Made by a program: the position numbers and the translations under genes. This document shows positions 1-8,465 of a DNA stretch of 64,000 bases, piece by piece; position 1 is the first letter of the stretch, and each line of letters opens with the position of its first letter. The stretch lies in assembly GCA_017744915.1 (NCBI GenBank), contig JAGIAH010000002.1, forward strand, positions 310,001 to 374,000, given 5' to 3'. The notes beneath the pieces were generated by a model. The model did not search any database. It was not told the origin of the DNA and was given only the letters and a program-made list of their open reading frames with translations. The stretch comes from Agrobacterium tumefaciens (lineage in GTDB: Bacteria; Pseudomonadota; Alphaproteobacteria; Rhizobiales; Rhizobiaceae).

Positions 1-101
1 CCGGAGGAGCGGGGACAAGCGGGGACAGAAATTTCCGGACGGAATTACCGTCCTGCTTCCGGCGGGCCGGGGAAGGGGCGGAATTTCCCGGCAATCTCAT
101 G

Positions 102-145
102 CGGTTGCACCGCACCGGCCAGTTGCTGCCGATGCGGTGCAACCG
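102..145. repeat. 13-bp inverted repeat downstream of the LysR gene
   Basis: The arms CGGTTGCACCGCA (102-114) and TGCGGTGCAACCG (133-145) are perfect complements, separated by 18 nt. They lie about 77 nt beyond the stop codon of the LysR gene. A smaller hairpin, GGACGG-aatta-CCGTCC, sits at 37-53. No T-run follows on either strand, so termination is possible but not shown. No gene is visible in bases 1-221. Confidence 0.6.
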
Positions 146-221
146 TATCAGGGAGGATTTGTCGTCCACGACATCGGCAGGCGGGCTGTGGATATTCAGC
201 GGATGGGCGGGTGCCGCCGCT

Positions 222-1133
222 TCAATTACGGGTATGGAGAATGAAAGCCCTGACGGCGGGAGAGGCTTCCGTTTTCCGGTGGGCGATGGCGAGGTCCGAG
301 GTCGTGGCGCTTGCTGCAAGCGGTACGTAACGCACGCCGGGCAGCCTCAGGCAATCGAGCGAGCGGGGCACCAGCGCCACGCCGAGGCCGATGGCCACCA
401 TGCTGGCAATGGTGGTGTAATCCCGGCCTTCCGGGCTGATCAGCGGCTGGAACCCGGCCTCGTTGCAGGCCTCCATCGTATTGTAGTGAAAGCCGACATC
501 CGGCGGCTGCCGTGGCGTGATGAAGGTTTCGCCGGCAAGGTTCTTGAGATCGAGCTGCACCGCATAGGCCAGAGGATGGTTCTCCGGCAGGGCGGCCATC
601 AGCGGCTCGCGCAGAAGCACATGGGTCGTCACCCCTTCCGGAATGGGAGCCGGCGGGCGGATGAAGGCGAAATCCAGATTGCCATCGGCGATCTTGGCCA
701 GTTGCAGCCGCATTTCCATCTCGATGAGCTGCAATTCAACATCGGGATGGGAGGCGCGGAAACTGGCGATGGACTGGATCATCAGGCCGGAATAGGCGGC
801 GGAGGCGACATAACCGATGGAGATGCGACCCGTCTCGCCACGGCCGACACGTTTGAGTGCGGCAAGTGCCGCCTCGGCATTGGCAAGGATTTTCCGGGCG
901 TCCTCGTAGAGCAGCTGGCCAGACGTCGTCAGCTTCACCGACCGGCGCGTCCGATCGAGCAGCGGCATGCCGACAATATCCTCAAGCGCCATGATCTGCT
1001 GGCTCAAACCGGGCTGGGCAATGCCGAGACGGGCGGCGGCACGTTCGAAATTGCGCTCATCCACCAGCGTGGTGAAATAGCGCAGGTGCCGCAGCTCGAA
1101 TGTATCGGCGCGACCCGCTGGCTTCCTGCCCAT
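222..1133 (-). CDS. LysR-family transcriptional regulator
   Basis: A 303-aa LysR-type regulator. The N-terminal winged helix-turn-helix (about residues 13-70) reads FELRHLRYFTTLVDERNFER followed by AARLGIAQPGLSQQI, the usual LysR signature. The rest is a periplasmic-binding-like effector domain. I chose the ATG at 1133 because the family normally starts just before the HTH; an upstream in-frame start at 1181 would add an unconserved leader. The gene is divergent from the siderophore receptor, with about 170 bp between them. That gap contains a T-N11-A dyad typical of LysR operators, so autoregulation and control of the uptake cassette are plausible. The inducer cannot be told from sequence. 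Confidence 0.93.
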   Translation of the reverse strand: MGRKPAGRADTFELRHLRYFTTLVDERNFERAAARLGIAQPGLSQQIMALEDIVGMPLLDRTRRSVKLTTSGQLLYEDARKILANAEAALAALKRVGRGETGRISIGYVASAAYSGLMIQSIASFRASHPDVELQLIEMEMRLQLAKIADGNLDFAFIRPPAPIPEGVTTHVLLREPLMAALPENHPLAYAVQLDLKNLAGETFITPRQPPDVGFHYNTMEACNEAGFQPLISPEGRDYTTIASMVAIGLGVALVPRSLDCLRLPGVRYVPLAASATTSDLAIAHRKTEASPAVRAFILHTRN

Positions 1134-1186
1134 CGTCACGGCCTTTCCCGGTAGATTTGAATAATTACAAGCTATTATCAATGCGA

Positions 1187-1213
1187 TTTTTCATAATCAA
1201 TAGTTATGAAAAA
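1187..1213. promoter_or_regulatory. Candidate LysR-type operator in the divergent promoter
   Basis: The perfect 10-bp arms TTTTTCATAA (1187-1196) and TTATGAAAAA (1204-1213) flank a 7-nt spacer. The core ATAA-N7-TTAT is the classical T-N11-A LysR box (T1194, A1206). A weaker ATAAT-N8-ATTAT dyad sits at 1161-1178, about three helical turns away, as activation half-sites often do. Binding by the adjacent LysR protein is inference. Confidence 0.55.
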
Positions 1214-1307
1214 AACCGGAGTCACTTATTGGATCACAATCTGCACCTTGCGTAATAAGATGAGTTAAATTCTCCAGAAAAATAACCGTCTTGTGGCGGC
1301 GCGGGTG

Positions 1308-3455
1308 ATGAAGGGTATTGGCGTGCAGGGAAAATCCAAACACATTTCCATTCTGGCTGGTGGTTGCGCCGCCATTGCCTATGTGGCGTTCCTGGCTCCC
1401 GCTGCTGCCCTTGCTCAGGAAGCCGGAACGACGGTCCTGCAAACCATCACCGTGGAAGGCGCCAAAAATCAGGATCCCAAGGCACCGGTGAAAGGTTATG
1501 TCGCGAAAACCAGCGCCAGCGCCACCAAGACAGGCCGCTCGCTGATCGAGACGCAGCAATCGGTCTCCGTCATCACCAAGGATCAGATGGATGCGCAGAA
1601 CGTCCGCACTCTCAGCGAGGCGCTGAATTATGTGCCTGGCGTCGTCGCGCAGCCATTCGGTGCCGATCCGCGTTTTGATGCGCCGCGCATTCGCGGCTTC
1701 CAGGGGAACCAGCTGCAGTTCCTCAACGGCCTGCGGCTGATGCGCACGGCCGGTGCGCCGTCCTACGAGGTCTACGGTCTGGAGCGGGTGGAAGTCATTC
1801 GCGGGCCGGCCTCGGTGCTTTACGGTCAGGGCAATCCCGGCGGTCTCATCAACCTTGTCAGCAAGCGGCCGACCTTCGAGCGTTTCGGTGAAGTCGGGGC
1901 GCAGATCGGCAGCTTCGATTACTACCAGTCGATGTTCGATATTGGTGGACCGGTGGCGGGCACCGACAGTTTCGCCTATCGTCTGACCGGCCTTGCCCGC
2001 AACGCCCACACCCAGACGGATAATCTGCAGAACGACCGTTATTTCATCGCCCCGGCGCTGACATGGCAGTCGGATGAAGACACGAAGCTGACGGTTCTTG
2101 CCTCCTATCAGCACGATAATCCCAGCTCGCCCTCCGGCCTGCCGCCAGCGCTGACCTATCTCAGACCCGGCAACATGCTGGACCGCAGCTTTTATGTCGG
2201 CGATCCCTCCTTTGACACGTCAAACCGCAAGTTCACCAATATCGGTTATGAATTCGAGCACCGTTTCAACGAGACCTTCACCTTCCGGCAGAATGCGCGT
2301 TATTCCAATTTCGACTGGTCCTACCGGGCGCTCGGCATGTCTTCGACCAGCGGTGGCATGATCGGCAATCTCATCCGCCGCAACGCGACGTTCCAGGATG
2401 AATTGCTGAACACCTTCAACATCGACAACAGCCTGCAGGCGGATTTTTCCACGGGGCCAATCGATCACACCCTGCTCGTCGGGCTGGACTACCGTTATTT
2501 CGACAATAACGTCAAAACCGAATTCTGGGCCGCGACGTCGCTCAACCCCGTCAATCCGGTTTATGGCGGGCCGATCAGCCTGACCTCGCGCACGCTTTAT
2601 GCCGATGTGAAGACGGATATTTCCCAGATCGGTCTTTATGCACAGGACGAGATGGCGATCGAGAACTGGCGCATCACCGCCGGCCTGCGGCAGGACTGGG
2701 CAAGCACCAGCGGCACGACTTTCAGCGGCACCACCTATCGCTCTCTCGACAAGGACGATCACAAGCTGACGGGCCGCGTCGGCGTCAGCTATCTCTTCGA
2801 TGGCGGCTTCGCGCCCTATGTCAGCTACGCCACCTCCTTCGAGCCGGTGCCGCAGCCGGCTGTCGGCGATGCGCCGAAGCCCACCACCGGGGAGCAGTGG
2901 GAGGCGGGCATCAAATATCAGCCCGAGGGTTTCGACGGTTTCTTCTCCGCCGCGATCTACGACCTGAAACAGAAGAATGTCACGACGACCGTGGGCGGTG
3001 TGACGCAGCAGATGGATGAGGCGCATGTGAAAGGCCTCGAACTGGAAGGCGTTGCAAGCCTTGCCGACGGGCTCGATCTGCGCGCAGCCTATACCTACAT
3101 GGACAGCGAAGTTTCCGGCCGTGTGAATAACGGCAAGGAGCTTGATAGCACGCCCCGGCACGCCGCAAGCCTCTGGCTGGATTACACCTTTGCCGAAGAT
3201 ACCGCGCTTGAGGGTTTCGGCATCGGCGGCGGCGTCCGTTATATCGGCAAGCGTTACGGCGACGCCGCCAATGCCTTCGAAATGAAGGGCCTCGCCCTTC
3301 TCGATCTCGGCGTGCATTACGAGAAAAACGGCTACCGCGCCTCGCTTCTGGTGCAAAACTTGACTGATAAAGAATATATTTCTAGTTGCTCCACTTTCGG
3401 ATGCTATTACGGTGACGGAAGAACGGTTATGGGCAAGCTGACTTACCGTTGGTGA
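1308..3455 (+). CDS. TonB-dependent siderophore receptor (ferrichrome/FhuA type)
   Basis: An outer-membrane gated channel for ferric siderophores, 715 aa from the ATG at 1308; a GTG at 1293 would add five residues, and neither has a clear ribosome site. The N terminus is a signal peptide ending near AAALAQ, followed by a TonB-box-like segment (QTITVEGA). A plug domain follows with SVSVITKDQMDAQNVRTLSE, RIRGF and VEVIRGPASVLYGQGNPGG. The rest is a 22-strand-type beta barrel ending in an aromatic C terminus (TYRW), as outer-membrane proteins do. It is the first gene of a run encoding a binding protein, permease and ATPase. The hydroxamate assignment comes from this FhuA-FhuD-FhuB-FhuC set; the exact siderophore is unknown. 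Confidence 0.93.
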   Translation: MKGIGVQGKSKHISILAGGCAAIAYVAFLAPAAALAQEAGTTVLQTITVEGAKNQDPKAPVKGYVAKTSASATKTGRSLIETQQSVSVITKDQMDAQNVRTLSEALNYVPGVVAQPFGADPRFDAPRIRGFQGNQLQFLNGLRLMRTAGAPSYEVYGLERVEVIRGPASVLYGQGNPGGLINLVSKRPTFERFGEVGAQIGSFDYYQSMFDIGGPVAGTDSFAYRLTGLARNAHTQTDNLQNDRYFIAPALTWQSDEDTKLTVLASYQHDNPSSPSGLPPALTYLRPGNMLDRSFYVGDPSFDTSNRKFTNIGYEFEHRFNETFTFRQNARYSNFDWSYRALGMSSTSGGMIGNLIRRNATFQDELLNTFNIDNSLQADFSTGPIDHTLLVGLDYRYFDNNVKTEFWAATSLNPVNPVYGGPISLTSRTLYADVKTDISQIGLYAQDEMAIENWRITAGLRQDWASTSGTTFSGTTYRSLDKDDHKLTGRVGVSYLFDGGFAPYVSYATSFEPVPQPAVGDAPKPTTGEQWEAGIKYQPEGFDGFFSAAIYDLKQKNVTTTVGGVTQQMDEAHVKGLELEGVASLADGLDLRAAYTYMDSEVSGRVNNGKELDSTPRHAASLWLDYTFAEDTALEGFGIGGGVRYIGKRYGDAANAFEMKGLALLDLGVHYEKNGYRASLLVQNLTDKEYISSCSTFGCYYGDGRTVMGKLTYRW

Positions 3456-3483
3456 CGCCATATCAAAGTGAAGCAGCAGGGGC

Positions 3484-4386
3484 ATGACGCGTAAGGATCG
3501 ATGGATGTCCCCCCTCTGGGGGCGGCGGGAGTTTCTGGGCCTGCTCGCGGCTTCCGCCCTTGCCGGCAGGGTGCAGGCGCAGGCGATGCCGCGCATTGCC
3601 GCCATCGATTGGGCGATGCTCGAAACCTCCGTGACGCTTGGCGTCATGCCGGTCGCGGCAACCGAACTCATCCAGTTTCGGGCCGGCGCGGTCGAGCCGG
3701 AAATTCCTGAAACCGTCGCCGATCTCGGCCTGCGCGGCGCGCCGAATTTCGAGCTTCTGCAACTCACCCGGCCGGATCTCATCCTGATTTCGCCTTTCTA
3801 CACGCGTTATACCGGCAGGCTGGAAGTGATCGCCCCGGTGTTTTCGCTGCCCTTTTACGTGAAGGGCGAGCCGCCTTTCGAAAAGGCGCTGGCGGCGGTC
3901 ACCGCACTTGGTGAAAAGCTCGGGCGCACCGACGAGGCGCGCAAGGTTCTCATCGAAACCGACGCTGCCATGCAAGCCATGCGGACCCGCCTTGCCGGTT
4001 TTTCCGCACGCCCGACCTATGTCATCAATATCGGCGATGCCCGGCATTTTCGTGCTTTTGGTGCGGACAGTATGTTCGGCGATGTCCTTGGTAGACTGGG
4101 CCTTGCCAATGCCTGGGTGGATCGTTCGCAATTCACCTTCGCGGCGCCGGTGCCGCTCGAAAATCTTGCCGCCGCGCCGGACGCGCGTATCGTCATCGTT
4201 TCCGATATTCCGGTGGAAGCCCGCGAAAGCCTGCGCAACAGCGCCATATGGCGCGCGCTTCCGGCGGTGCGGCAAGGCCGGGTGGTGACGCTGGGCAATG
4301 TCGGCCCCTATGGCGGCATCACCGCAGGCATGCGGTTTGCGCGGCTTCTGACCGAGGCCCTGACGGCGCAGGGAGAAGCCCTGTGA
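3484..4386 (+). CDS. Siderophore ABC transporter substrate-binding protein (FhuD type)
   Basis: A 300-aa periplasmic binding protein of the FhuD/FecB class. The N terminus has a twin-arginine motif (GRREFLGLLAASALA) and a cleavage-like AQA, so export by Tat is expected, as for many rhizobial FhuD proteins. The body shows the fold's usual features, such as RPDLILISPFYTRY and a C-terminal NVGPYGGITAGMRFARLL. It captures the ferric siderophore after the receptor and passes it to the permease. It starts 28 nt after the receptor stop, preceded by AGGGG. Its TGA overlaps the GTG of the permease gene, which supports translational coupling. Confidence 0.93.
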   Translation: MTRKDRWMSPLWGRREFLGLLAASALAGRVQAQAMPRIAAIDWAMLETSVTLGVMPVAATELIQFRAGAVEPEIPETVADLGLRGAPNFELLQLTRPDLILISPFYTRYTGRLEVIAPVFSLPFYVKGEPPFEKALAAVTALGEKLGRTDEARKVLIETDAAMQAMRTRLAGFSARPTYVINIGDARHFRAFGADSMFGDVLGRLGLANAWVDRSQFTFAAPVPLENLAAAPDARIVIVSDIPVEARESLRNSAIWRALPAVRQGRVVTLGNVGPYGGITAGMRFARLLTEALTAQGEAL

Positions 4387-6347
4387 CAGCACGGCCTCTC
4401 CAGTTTTTCTTCGGGCTTCTGTTCCTTTTCGCCTGCGGCCTCTCCCTGCATGCCGGCCTGCAGCGGCTGCCTTTCGACACATGGCCAAGCCTGCCATTCG
4501 ATATCGCATCCATGTCCATGGATCAGATCATCTTCGCCTTCAGCCTGCTGCCGCGCGTAGTGGCCGCCATCCTCGCGGGCGCGATGCTCGGCCTGTCAGG
4601 TGCGCTTTTCCAGCAATTGCTGCGCAATCCGATTGCCGATCCCTCGACGCTCGGCATCTCGGCGGGTGCGCAGCTCGCCATCGTCATCGCCACCCTGTTT
4701 TTTCCTTCGGTGCTGGATGGCAACCGCGCATGGGTGGCGCTCGCCGGCGCGGCGGCTGCGGCCGGCATCGTCTTCCTTCTCGGCTGGCGACGCTCGTTCG
4801 AGCCGGTGACGATGGTGGTGTCCGGGCTGCTGGTCGGCATCACTGCTGCTTCCGTTTCGGCGGCGCTGACGCTGGCGCAGGGCGAATATCTGATGTCCCT
4901 CGTCGTCTGGAACGGCGGTTCGCTCAGCCAGCAGGACTGGTCGAATGCCGTTATGCTCGCTTTCCAGCTTCTCGCGGGGCTTGCTTTGACCGGCCTGCTG
5001 ATAAAGCCGCTCACGGTTCTTGGTCTTGGCGATTCCGGTGCGCGATCGCTTGGCGTATCGTTGTTCTCGATCAGGTTGGCGGTCGCATCCGTTGCGGTCG
5101 CGCTGGCTGCCTTCGTTGCCGCAGCGGTCGGCCTCGTCAGTTTCATCGGTCTTGCCGCACCGGCGCTCACCCGTGCGCTCGGTGTGCGGCGCTCGTCTTC
5201 CGTCCTGTTTGTTTCGCCCCTTTTGGGCGGTCTGCTCCTCTGGTTCTGTGACGGTCTCGTGCAGCTTCTGGCGAGTACGACGGCGGAAGTTTTTCCGACG
5301 GGTGCGGTGACAGCGCTGATCGGCGGCCCGCTGCTTTTATGGCTCTTGCCAAAAATCCGGCCGACCGATGTTCATCGCGGCGAAGGCGTCGATCTTGCCA
5401 CAAGACGTGGGGCTGCGGCCCTGCTGCCGGTGCTTATCATCATGGCCGTGCTGATCTTTGCCGCACTTGCCATCGGCAAGGGGCCTGAAGGCTGGACAAT
5501 GCTCAAGGCCAGTGATCTGCAAAGCCTTCTGCCCTTCCGCTGGCCACGGCTGGTGGCTGCCATAGCCGCCGGCGGTCTTCTCGCCATGGCGGGTGCACTT
5601 TTGCAGCGGCTCACCGGCAATCCCATGGCAAGCCCGGAAGTGATCGGTGTCAGCGGTGGTGCCGGCCTCGGTTTTGCCGCCGCGATCACGGTTTTTCCGG
5701 CGGCAGGCCTGTTCGAGCTGTTTTGCGGCGCCGGCATCGGTTCGGCCGCCGTCATGATCCTCGTGCTGTTCTTCGCCGTGCGCCGGCATCTGGCACCGGA
5801 AAAAATACTGCTCGCGGGCATTGCCGTCAGTTCGCTTTGCTCGGCGGTGCTTTCGGCGCTGCTTGCCATCGGCGACCAGCGCGCATGGCAGATTCTTGCC
5901 TGGCTCAGCGGTTCCGGTTCGACGGCGACCCCGGCTTCGGCGATCTTTCTCGCCATCCTTTCCGTCGTGCTTCTGGCGGCTGCCCTCTCGGTGACACGCT
6001 GGCTGACGATCCTGCCGCTCGGCCGGGATGTGCCGCTTGCCCTCGGCCTGCCGCTCAGCGCCGCGCGCATCGCCGTCATTGCGGTGGCGGGCATTGCCAC
6101 CGGGGCTGCCTCGCTGCTCGTTGGCCCCTTGAGTTTCGTCGGGTTGATGGCACCGCATATTGCGCTGCGGGCCGGGTTCACCACGCCGCGCGACCATCTC
6201 TTCGCCTCCTTCCTGTTCGGTGCGGTGTTGATGGCGCTTTCCGATCTCGGCGCGCGAACGGTCACCTTTCCCTATGAGCTGCCGCTCGGGCTTTTTGCGG
6301 CGCTCGCCGGTGCGCCCTATCTGATCTGGCTGTCAGGCAGGCGATGA
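4383..6347 (+). CDS. fhuB: Fused siderophore ABC permease (FhuB type)
   Basis: A 654-aa inner-membrane permease made of two tandem FecCD-type halves, as in FhuB, whose usual size is about 660 aa. Each half carries the matching motif: LGLSGALFQQLLRNPIADPS in the first, and MAGALLQRLTGNPMASPEVI in the second. These are followed by the coupling-helix regions VSFIGLAAPALTRAL and LSFVGLMAPHIALRA. The GTG start at 4383 overlaps the preceding stop as GTGA; a longer in-frame reading from 4248 would run far into the upstream gene and is rejected. The two halves form the complete translocation path, so no second permease gene is needed. Confidence 0.94.
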   Translation: MTARPLQFFFGLLFLFACGLSLHAGLQRLPFDTWPSLPFDIASMSMDQIIFAFSLLPRVVAAILAGAMLGLSGALFQQLLRNPIADPSTLGISAGAQLAIVIATLFFPSVLDGNRAWVALAGAAAAAGIVFLLGWRRSFEPVTMVVSGLLVGITAASVSAALTLAQGEYLMSLVVWNGGSLSQQDWSNAVMLAFQLLAGLALTGLLIKPLTVLGLGDSGARSLGVSLFSIRLAVASVAVALAAFVAAAVGLVSFIGLAAPALTRALGVRRSSSVLFVSPLLGGLLLWFCDGLVQLLASTTAEVFPTGAVTALIGGPLLLWLLPKIRPTDVHRGEGVDLATRRGAAALLPVLIIMAVLIFAALAIGKGPEGWTMLKASDLQSLLPFRWPRLVAAIAAGGLLAMAGALLQRLTGNPMASPEVIGVSGGAGLGFAAAITVFPAAGLFELFCGAGIGSAAVMILVLFFAVRRHLAPEKILLAGIAVSSLCSAVLSALLAIGDQRAWQILAWLSGSGSTATPASAIFLAILSVVLLAAALSVTRWLTILPLGRDVPLALGLPLSAARIAVIAVAGIATGAASLLVGPLSFVGLMAPHIALRAGFTTPRDHLFASFLFGAVLMALSDLGARTVTFPYELPLGLFAALAGAPYLIWLSGRR

Positions 6348-6381
6348 TGATTTTTTTAGTTGATTTACGGAGATGAGAACC

Positions 6382-7191
6382 ATGGGTCAGGCAGCGCTTG
6401 CCGTCGATTACGACGATACTCCGCTTTTTTCTCTTGATGGTGTGACGATGGAGGTGCCGGGCAGGACCTTGCTGCATCCGCTGACGGCAAGTTTTGCGAC
6501 CGGCAAGACCATCGGCCTGATTGGCCATAATGGTTCGGGAAAATCGACGCTGCTCAAGATTCTGGCGCGTATGCAGGAGCCGACGGCGGGCCGGGTTTCG
6601 TTCGAGGGAAAACCGTTAAACGCCTGGGGCAACCGCGAATTTGCGCGCAAGCTCGCCTATCTGCCGCAATATACGCCGGCCGCCTCCGGCATGCTGGCCA
6701 GGGAACTGGTGGCACTCGGCCGTTATCCCTGGCATGGCGCGCTCGGGCAATTCACCAGGGCGGATCAGGAGAAGGTGGACGAGGCGATCGAACTCACTGA
6801 TACCGTCGCCTTCCGCGACCGGCTGGTGGATACGCTTTCCGGTGGCGAACGCCAGCGCGTGTGGCTTGCCATGCTGGTGGCCCAGAATGCCGAAAGCCTG
6901 CTTCTCGATGAACCCATCTCTGCACTCGACATGGCGCACCAGATCGAGGTGCTTTCGCTGGTGCAGAGGCTATCGCGTGAAAAAGGTCTCGGCGTCATCG
7001 TGGTGCTGCACGATGTGAACATGGCGGCACGGTTCTGCGACGAGATTATCGCCCTGCATTCCGGCAATCTCATCGCCCGGGGAACGCCGCAGGAGATCAT
7101 GACGCCGGAGACGCTGGAGCGTATTTATGGTGTTCGCATGGATGTCATGACCCATGCCGCCACCGGTTTTCCCGTCGCACTGCCGCTTTGA
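6382..7191 (+). CDS. fhuC: Siderophore ABC transporter ATP-binding protein (FhuC type)
   Basis: A 269-aa ATPase that powers the siderophore permease. Walker A is GHNGSGKST (residues 48-56), the signature is LSGGERQRV, Walker B is SLLLDEPISALD, and the H-loop is VVLHDVN. I prefer the ATG at 6382 because GGAG at 6369-6372 sits 9 nt before it; the ATG at 6373 abuts that site. It is the last gene of the receptor-FhuD-FhuB-FhuC unit, 34 nt after the permease. The family, size and position agree. Confidence 0.95.
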   Translation: MGQAALAVDYDDTPLFSLDGVTMEVPGRTLLHPLTASFATGKTIGLIGHNGSGKSTLLKILARMQEPTAGRVSFEGKPLNAWGNREFARKLAYLPQYTPAASGMLARELVALGRYPWHGALGQFTRADQEKVDEAIELTDTVAFRDRLVDTLSGGERQRVWLAMLVAQNAESLLLDEPISALDMAHQIEVLSLVQRLSREKGLGVIVVLHDVNMAARFCDEIIALHSGNLIARGTPQEIMTPETLERIYGVRMDVMTHAATGFPVALPL

Positions 7192-7259
7192 GATGTTGCA
7201 GCAAAACAACGGCCGGAAATGCTTGTTGTTGATGGTGATTCCGCGCGCATTTCCCGCCC

Positions 7260-7302
7260 TAACAATGTCTTAATGGCATCCTACCGCGATGAGACATTGT
7301 TA
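7260..7302. repeat. 11-bp inverted repeat between the siderophore cassette and the DUF992 gene
   Basis: TAACAATGTCT (7260-7270) and AGACATTGTTA (7292-7302) are perfect inverted arms with a 21-nt spacer. There is no T-run after the right arm, so it is more like an operator or an RNA structure than a terminator. Two GTTAAC palindromes follow, at 7299-7304 and 7362-7367. The region is otherwise non-coding (7192-7438). Confidence 0.5.
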
Positions 7303-7438
7303 ACTGTTCCGCTTTCATCGTCTCCAATTAAGTTGTTTTGGATCGATTTCTGGGAACAAACGTTAACAGTGCGGAATTCAATATCCGGAGAGGGCAAGAA
7401 GGGCTGCTGCGGGTAGGAATAAAACAGGAGAAAATCAG

Positions 7439-7966
7439 ATGAAAAAGGCTGTTGCCGTAACTTTTGCCGCATTGACGATGGGCCTTGGCGGAACCGCATC
7501 CGCACTCGCTGCCGACCTTGCAAGATATGAGCCGGCTCCGCAGGAGCAGGACGAACGCAACGGCGTCAAGATCGGTTACCTCACCTGCGATATCGGCGGC
7601 GGCGTCGGTTACGTGATCGGCTCGGCCAAGGAACTGGATTGCACTTTCCAGTCCACGATCGGCGCCCGTCGCACCGACCATTACACCGGCGCCATCCGCA
7701 AGATGGGCGTTGACCTTGGTTTCACCACGCAGGGCCGTCTGGTCTGGGCCGTTTTCGCCCCGACCGCCGGTTACCACCGCGGTTCGCTGGGCGGCCTCTA
7801 TCAGGGCGCTACGGCTGAAGTCACCGTCGGTCTCGGCGTCGGCACCAACGTTCTCGTTGGCGGCACGTCCGGCTCGATCCAGCTTCAGACGGTCAGCGTG
7901 ACGGGTCAGGTTGGCCTCAACCTCGCAGCGACCGGTACCTCCGTGACGCTGACGGCCATGAACTGA
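7439..7966 (+). CDS. Secreted DUF992-family protein
   Basis: A 175-aa protein with a clear signal peptide (MKKAVAVTFAALTMGLGG ending near ALAA). The mature part is glycine-rich, with two cysteines in the first half (YLTCDIGGGVGYVIG and ELDCTFQS). This pattern matches the alphaproteobacterial DUF992 family, whose function is unknown. A periplasmic or outer-membrane location is likely. It has its own upstream region and is followed by a hairpin, so it is probably transcribed alone. I recognise the family from memory and propose no activity. Confidence 0.82.
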   Translation: MKKAVAVTFAALTMGLGGTASALAADLARYEPAPQEQDERNGVKIGYLTCDIGGGVGYVIGSAKELDCTFQSTIGARRTDHYTGAIRKMGVDLGFTTQGRLVWAVFAPTAGYHRGSLGGLYQGATAEVTVGLGVGTNVLVGGTSGSIQLQTVSVTGQVGLNLAATGTSVTLTAMN

Positions 7967-7976
7967 TCGGCGAATC

Positions 7977-7996
7977 GCCCGGTGTTTTGACCGGGC
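7977..7996 (+). terminator. Hairpin after the DUF992 gene
   Basis: GCCCGGT (7977-7983) and ACCGGGC (7990-7996) form a 7-bp stem with a GTTTTG loop, 10 nt after the stop. The following T content is weak. A second hairpin, ACGCCCTCT (8017-8025) with AGAGGGCGT (8040-8048), lies before the cytochrome gene; on the minus strand it is followed by GTTTT. Confidence 0.5.
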
Positions 7997-8063
7997 ATTC
8001 TGTCGCATGCCAAAACACGCCCTCTTCGTTGTCAGACGGAGAGGGCGTTGTATTATCCGGGCC

Positions 8064-8462
8064 ATGATTTCCGTGTCCAAACAAGCTGCGGCCGCGACCG
8101 CGTTTTTCCTTCTGCTTGCGGCGTCCGCCTTTGCCGAGGGCGATGCGGCCCATGGCGAGAAGGTTTTCAGCCGCTGTTCCACCTGCCATAGCGTCGATGC
8201 GCCACGCACCCGCATGGGGCCGCATCTGATGGGTGTGGTCGGCAGGCCGATGGCTTCCGTGGCTGATTACGGCCATTATTCGCAGGCGCTGAAGGATGCC
8301 GGCGCGGCTGGCCGGGTCTGGACGGAAGAGGAACTGCAAGCCTTCATCGCCAGCCCGAAGAAGGCGATCCCCGGAAATGCGATGCGTTTTTTCGGGCTGT
8401 GGAGCGAGACCGATATAACGGACCTGATCGCCTATCTGAAGACGCATCCCCTGCCGCAATAA
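8064..8462 (+). CDS. Class I c-type cytochrome (cytochrome c2-like)
   Basis: A 132-aa periplasmic electron carrier. The signal peptide ends near ASAFAEG. Heme c is attached through CSTCH, and the distal ligand is probably the methionine in PGNAMRF, which is followed by the usual C-terminal helix (DLIAYLKTHP). The size fits a soluble mono-heme cytochrome c2/c550. I start at the ATG at 8064 because the in-frame extension to 8007 runs through the upstream hairpin and lacks a signal-like N terminus. The gene is convergent with recX, only 3 nt apart. Its redox partner is unknown. Confidence 0.9.
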   Translation: MISVSKQAAAATAFFLLLAASAFAEGDAAHGEKVFSRCSTCHSVDAPRTRMGPHLMGVVGRPMASVADYGHYSQALKDAGAAGRVWTEEELQAFIASPKKAIPGNAMRFFGLWSETDITDLIAYLKTHPLPQ

Positions 8463-8465
8463 ATA

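Noticed and set aside
99-1154. Plus-strand open frame of 351 codons
   Set aside because: Antisense to the LysR gene, whose HTH signature is unambiguous.
1261-1275. Possible RirA iron-responsive operator (TGA-N9-TCA)
   Set aside because: The sequence reads TGA-N9-TCC, a mismatch in a very short motif, so it is too weak to list as a site.
2220-3782. Minus-strand open frame of 520 codons
   Set aside because: Antisense to the TonB receptor and FhuD-type genes, both with clear family features.
7219-7416. 65-codon plus-strand open frame between fhuC and the DUF992 gene
   Set aside because: It has no ribosome site, runs through the 11-bp inverted repeat and has no family-like sequence.
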